Part shown: piece by piece, positions 58,728-64,000 of the stretch
Numbering within the stretch: the first letter of the stretch is position 1
Layout: each line of letters starts with the position of its first letter
Origin: Bretschneidera sinensis
Taxonomy: Eukaryota > Streptophyta > Magnoliopsida > Brassicales > Akaniaceae
Direction: 5' to 3'
DNA length: 64,000 nucleotides
Assembly (NCBI GenBank): GCA_023935145.1
Contig: CM043704.1
Span: 101,145,373 to 101,209,372, forward strand
The notes under the pieces: generated by a model
Database searches by the model: none
What the model saw: only the letters and a program-made list of their open reading frames with translations
What the model was told of the DNA's origin: nothing
Program-made: the position numbers and the translations under genes

Positions 58728-59881
58728 CTCTCACTGCTCTATCTTTTCTCAGACCACTTTCCTTTTATTTTCTGCCTAGCTGTTTTTTTTTTGGCCAATA
58801 CCTCATATAGTCCTCCTGGACAAAACTTTTTGAATGTTAGATTGACGGGTAGGTTGATATCCTCGTATCCACCCACTCGGTATCGGTCCTAGAGAGCAAA
58901 AGCACGAGGAATACTTGGCTAGACTATTAGTTTAAAACTTTTCAAAATTTTATTGGATATTTTAAAAAATTTTATTAGTAATATTATTTTTTGGGTCTTA
59001 AATTTATATTAGTAATATCAGTAAAGTTTTTAAAAATTATCAATGAAGTTTTGAACGGATATAAACCAAAATTAAAATTTTAGACCCGATTTAACCAATT
59101 ATTTTTGTAAAAACAAACTTATATAAAATTAGATAGAAAGACAAATAAATTTTTGAAGTTTCAATAGTATTTATTCTTTATTGTTTTTAATTCATATCCA
59201 TTTAATCTTACGAAACCTGATTTTATCTCATTGATAATTTATTTCACGTGGTTTTTTTAACCATCTAACCTTCCATTTGAAACCTTTTATTATATTTTTT
59301 AATATAATAATATATTTAATCATAAAAAGAATATATCAATAAAATCCATCTAAACTTGAGGGACCACTTAATATATATATATTTTTTAATAATTAAAAAT
59401 TAATTAAAATCTTTATTATTTTTTATAACCATTATATCCTAAACTTTAAGATGTATAACTTTTTATATTTCACCAATAAAAATAAACGAATTACTTAATT
59501 AAATAGCTACAGGACAACCACAAAATGGCATATAAAGTGTTTATTACCCTTAATATAATAACTACAGTGTTTAAAATGTTTTTTTAATAAAATTTCCTTG
59601 GCAACTGGGCGTGACCCGGCCGTATAAATCGGATCATAGTCCATAACTGTGGAGATGACAGGTAAAGTTTTGTAACTGTAGTCTGCAATCTTAGGTCAAC
59701 AGAATGACGAGTAAAGTTTTATAACCTAATACGAGATCGGTTCCATATGTTTCAACGTTGTATGCTTGTCTCCACTTTATAGTGATAAGGTTTGTTCTTC
59801 ATTTGAATTAGCTGCGATTCTTGTACAGAGAGGCTTTTGTGTGTAGCCGATAGATAGAGAGTGAGCTGGTTTCAGTCATCA
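58728..59881. promoter_or_regulatory. Shared upstream region of WAT1-type and glutaredoxin genes
   Basis: The two genes start in opposite directions 1.15 kb apart, so both promoters lie here. AT-rich sequence; no transposon or gene recognised. Confidence 0.45.
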
Positions 59882-61813
59882 ATGGCCGCGAGGAGATTAA
59901 TTACATCAATGTCATTCCCAATCTCAGTGTTGATAGTAACGGTAATTATTGCGGGATCTCTCTGTTGGGCATCTCTCGCCACATCCCCAGAAGCTACCTT
60001 TGTCAAGAAGACAATTTCTTCCCACAAGATCGTCATCTTCTCGAAGTCCTATTGCCCGTTTGACTCTCCTCTCTCTCTTTGCTCTCTATTTTCTTGATTT
60101 CGATCCATTTTTTTATACCCTTCTTGATTCGTATAAATTAGTTTTGAGCATTTATGGGATCAGCTTAGCTAATTAGCTATAAAGTAAAGATAGTTTCAGG
60201 TTGCGATATCAATACCTAATTTGACTTAGCTGAGAATGGTCTTTAGACTTGATCTGAATTTTGGGCTGCTAGATTTGACTTTTTCTTCGTTTGGGTTTTT
60301 CCCCTTTGAAATTGGCATCGGATCGGACTGTGGTATGGATATCTCCCAAATATATGTAACAGTGTTGTTTCTTTATTTTGATGTTTGATTTCGATCGTTG
60401 CATATTGGTCCCTGTTGATAAAATAATGCATAAATGGAGTTATTTGGTTTCTCTTGAGTCTTGAGCTATTATTTTCCTATAATTAAATTGGATTCTTGGT
60501 ATGCACTTGTTGAAGCTGTTCGTTATAGGCCTAGTGGATTTTCTTGCAAAAACAGTGAACAATTTTCAATCAAAATACCTGTGGCATTGATTTCCTTTTC
60601 TTTCAAAATTATCATGTTAAATGCATTCGAAGTTGGACTCTGGCATGATGGGTTGAAGCTTGTTAGTCATTTCTGCTTTTCTCTTCTAAAAGATCTAAGA
60701 ACTTTCCATGGAAAGGAAGAAGAAAACCTTCTTTCTATTGGCATCAAGAACTACAACTTATATGAATTTTTTAGTTCAGTAAAACTTCTAGTGAACTTGT
60801 GAATTTTCTACCGAGAGGAGAGGGAGAATGAAAAAAGAAAAATCCCCCTTTTCTGTTGACATTGAGAATCACAACTTGTGTTATCTTTCGTTAGTTTTCT
60901 TAATTATTTCCACTTAGCTTGTTTGCTGGCTCAAATTAAATGAGATTACTGGCTTATTACTATTTTTTTGTGTCAACCATGGTACTCTACAGATACTGTA
61001 GGAGGGCAAAATCTGTTTTCAAAGAGTTGAATGTGGTTCCACATGTTGTTGAGCTTGATGAGAGAGGTATGTTCACATATATCTTATTGGTGCTTTCTTA
61101 AGTGAAGGAAAAGGTGTTGCAAGAAATTTTGGAAGCTGTTGCTAATGTAAGATTGGATGCAAAATAATTTTGTGCAAGAGGAAAGCGAAAAACAAAAGCA
61201 ATTGTATAGACTGGTGAACTGGTTTTCCATTTCAATAAATATGCTGAAACAACCTGTTTGAATTTCTCATTTTATCATCTTAGGTTTTGATTTTGGAATT
61301 TACAGCAGCTCACTTTAGATTGTTTATCCTACCTATAGTGGCTTGACCTCACATTCACGATTAACAAATGAACATAGCTCTTGCTTTTGGGGTAGTTTGG
61401 TTTGACAAGAAGCTTTGAAGGCTATGTTCTAGGATCTTGGTGGAAAGTTAGTGTGTGTGCACTTGATATACCCTGGAAGTAGCTGAAAAGAGTTCCCTGT
61501 GTCTTACAGATGATGGCTCGAACATTCAGGACGCCCTGAGTGAGATTGTTGGAAGGCGTACTGTACCACAAGTGTTCATAAATGGAAAGCATATTGGAGG
61601 CTCAGATGGTAAACTGCTCTCCTTGTTATTATTCTCTTTTTTTTTTTTCAGATTCAGTTTGCCTTTCTCTATTTAACAAAAGAAAAATTAGGGCACCGTA
61701 GAATTTTTTGAGAGCTGATTGATATGTTGCTTCCAGATACTGTTGAAGCATATGAGAGCGGAGAACTGGCTAAGCTGCTAGGTATTGTTGGGAACAATAA
61801 GGATGATCTCTGA
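59882..61813 (+). CDS. GRXC4: CPYC-type glutaredoxin of the secretory pathway (GRXC4-like)
   Basis: Four exons (59,882-60,057; 60,993-61,066; 61,510-61,608; 61,737-61,813) give 141 codons. Glutaredoxins reduce disulfides and protein-glutathione mixed disulfides using glutathione. The first 33 residues contain a hydrophobic stretch (about 13-32), a signal peptide or anchor, as in secretory GRXC3/C4. The active site CPYC (58-61) is created across intron 1, between CC and A. The glutathione-binding TVP (101-103) and GGSDD (113-117) motifs and VVELDER are intact. The overall sequence ([20 protein letters not shown], then [20 protein letters not shown]) is closest to Arabidopsis GRXC4 as I remember it, so orthology is likely but untested. 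The in-frame GTG at 59,861 is not the start; the ATG at 59,882 begins the peptide. The frame is open to the stop. Confidence 0.92.
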
Positions 61814-63544
61814 GTCAATAACAAAGGACTGTCTGAGTTCATCGGCGCTATAACTTTGAATGCAGCAGCTATAATGTTGTAGCTCTTTCTTTTACATGGA
61901 ATCATGGTAGTAACATTTTTACTTTAAATCCTTGTTATCTGCTTTGAGCTGTCTGTTAAAACAGGCTCAAACTCCCTTTTGGAACTTCGCATTCATAAGT
62001 TCGCTCATTAGATCATGAGAGGTTAAGTCAAACCTTTTTCTCTAAGGTTTCTGCTATGGAGTCACAATTCTATTTTTCTCTTTGTTTAACATGTAGTGTG
62101 GGGCTGGGAAGTGTCTAGTGTACGTGCACAACTTAAACCCTAAACCTACCTCTGTGCATTGGTGATTAATCTTTACCCGATGTTTCCTCATGTGGCTTAA
62201 AAAAAACCTGTAGCTATCAAATGTCCCAACTATGATTTTGTTCATTCTGCAACTCACCAAAATGGACACTAGTTAGCTTGCTCAATTCTTTCCAGGGAAG
62301 AACCGTACATGACAAGCAGGATATAAATATGTGATGGGAAAATGAATTAGGTCACGAGATAAAAACTTCTACTAACTACTTGCATTGAAATTTAAATATA
62401 AACTGAAAACTGCTTTAAACTTTATGTGTTTCAATTTTCAAATGAGCCGTTTAAGAAGATAGTCTCGTATTACTTGGTCCGATGTTTCAAAATATTGTAT
62501 ATTTTTTTTATAATTAATAAATAATATATTTTAACTTTTTCGTATTTTTATTTTATTAAATTTACACGATAATCAAGACAAAATGAATTACTCTACTTAA
62601 AATTAACAATGGAACTACATGTTATAGTCCAGAAATGTAAATAAATTTATTATGACTTCCTAAAATCTTGTATTTTTAGCATTCCTTCGATTTGAGTGGA
62701 TCAACCACTCTGAACGATTAGCAAATGCATATGATTCCTTCAATTGTAAAATTACGATGTCAAAATCATAAAACAATGAGATTTTAAAATTAAGGTGAAA
62801 GACACTAAATTTTACTTATGCCTATACGTTGTTTCCCAAATTAATCTTCTAATTAACTTTTTTTTTCAATTACGCTTTTTAACTATTAATTTTCTCTCAA
62901 TGTTGTGTTTCTGCCGACTTCTCACGTTAGCATGTTTGGTTAAAAAAAACAGGTAGCTGAAAAAAATATGACTTGGTTAAATTGGCGGAAAAAAACCGTC
63001 TAATCTCTATTTTTATTTTATTTTCTCTCACATAAAATCTTAAAAATAATCAAACTCAATCTTCTTTTTTCTTTTTTTTTTACTGTAGATATATTTCTCC
63101 AACTCTTCTTTTTGATTTAATAAAAAAAACAAAGCAAGCTTGTGAAGGAGAATACAAAGAGCAAACAGCATTTTAAACAAATGATTAACGTTAATTATCA
63201 CCAATCGAAGAATTTTCTCCCTAATCTCTCGGTTTTATGTTATTTATAAAACCTAATTTTAATTTCGAAAATGGTACAAACCAATGACATTTTAATATTA
63301 CCTATTGCCAGAATATTAATAGAAAGATAACATTGTGACAAAATTAATAATTAAAAAGCATAATTAAGAAAAATTTCAGTTGAGAGACCAACTTGAGAAA
63401 TAACTAAACACCGGTGATCGTCTGAGGCTTACGCCTCGTGTACGGAACGGAAAACGCTAGGCGTAACGCTTTTGCCCGTGGAAAAATGGGTCACTATACC
63501 ATATTAGTTAATCACCCGAAACAGTTAAAGACTCCCGGCACACA
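61814..63544. other. Intergenic, glutaredoxin 3' region to next gene
   Basis: It includes the glutaredoxin 3' UTR (at least to about 62,000) and an AT-rich stretch without recognised features. The last 150 bp is probably the promoter and 5' UTR of the gene at 63,545. Confidence 0.4.
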
Positions 63545-64000
63545 ATGGAGAGCAGCAGTAATAGAAACCGCAAGAGAAAGAAGGCCTCTGAATCTGAATC
63601 ATCTTCTACTCTCCTAATTACTGACATTGATACCATCTTCGCTCTGTTCCTTGCAGCTCTCTCAGTCTCCCAGAACAGACCCAACTCTATCTCCATGATC
63701 AAGAAATGCTTAATCTCCAATCCCTTTCCAATAAACCCTTCCCCTCCCTATCCTCTCTTTAACCCCAGTCCTCCTCAATTCCAAGTATTCTCTCTCTATA
63801 TATAATGAATTAATAATTCTGGGTAGTGTTGTTTGACTCCTCGTATTGCAGAAATGCGGAAATTGCCCGTCGCAGTGCGAAAGATTGTTGGGGCGGCGTC
63901 GCTGTCGTCGTTTGAGATGAATGAACAAATTGCTTGTGATAGTGAAACTGTGAAGGCTTTAATCTCGTTGTTGGTGAGTTCGAAGAGGAGAGTTTCAATG
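63545..64000 (+). CDS. 5' end of a possible ARM-repeat-like protein, truncated by the window
   Basis: The ATG at 63,545 opens a frame beginning MESSSNRNRKRKKASESE with a basic, serine-rich start, then a helical region (TDIDTIFALFLAALSVSQN). A second exon from about 63,852 continues in a frame encoding RKLPVAVRKIVGAASLSS, then EQIACDSETVKALISLLVSS, which looks like ARM/HEAT helices. The splice is ambiguous. The donor at 63,785 with the acceptor at 63,852 keeps phase 0 but leads to a stop after 22 codons. A donor at 63,768 (CCA|GTCC) puts exon 2 in the open frame. The gene runs past the window end, so the product and function are uncertain. Confidence 0.35.

Noticed and set aside
59861..60097. 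Longer glutaredoxin start at 59,861
   Set aside because: The codon is GTG, not ATG. Plant genes normally start at ATG, and 59,882 gives a normal signal peptide start.

Overview
This window looks like nuclear DNA of a flowering plant, probably a eudicot. It is AT-rich, its genes are split by GT-AG introns, and it carries Ty1/copia-type LTR elements and plant families: an HD-Zip II homeobox gene, a TRICHOME BIREFRINGENCE-LIKE (TBL) gene, a WAT1/EamA transporter and a CPYC glutaredoxin. I cannot name the species.

The left part (about 1-34,990) is a nested, repeat-rich array built around broken HD-Zip II genes. Copy A (474-1972) has a nonsense codon in the homeodomain and a frameshift. Copy 3 (exon 2 near 9472, exon 3 near 16,610) is split by a 6.8 kb copia element, which itself contains a 2 kb insertion. 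Copy B (19,101-25,456) keeps an open 191-codon reading frame, but an antisense 4.86 kb copia element with two apparently identical 177-bp LTRs sits in its intron 2. Copy 4 (30,601-30,690) is an exon-2 relic next to a truncated copia end. A bare promoter relic lies at 32,330-32,525. Between the copies run recurring AT-rich blocks. 'Beta' occurs at about 4085-5460, 17,034-18,360, 25,434-26,580 and 31,411-32,090. 'Gamma' occurs at about 5461-9690 and 26,750-30,830. The order beta-gamma-HDZip-beta-HDZip repeats, which suggests duplication of a unit now about 21 kb long. Part of gamma, and a fragment at 2285-2615, match introns, exon 4 and flank of the TBL gene at 40-48 kb, so the array took in pieces of its neighbour.

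From 34,987 to 38,572 there is a gag-only LTR retrotransposon. Its LTRs contain a GTCGAC-rich minisatellite and it has a TAACC target duplication.

The right part (40-64 kb) is conventional gene space. A five-exon TBL gene (minus, 583 codons) carries three 53-residue tandem repeats in its linker. A two-exon TMEM230/DUF872 membrane protein gene follows (plus, 103 codons). Next are a six-exon WAT1-related transporter gene (minus, 346 codons), a four-exon secretory-pathway glutaredoxin gene like GRXC4 (plus, 141 codons), and the 5' end of a possible ARM-repeat gene (plus) cut by the window edge. TBL/TMEM230 and WAT1/GRX are head-to-head pairs separated by 2.7 kb and 1.2 kb. These genes share no obvious pathway; each is an independent nuclear gene.

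All calls come from reading the sequence. Splice sites were placed by GT-AG, reading phase and family conservation. No alignment or database search was run.
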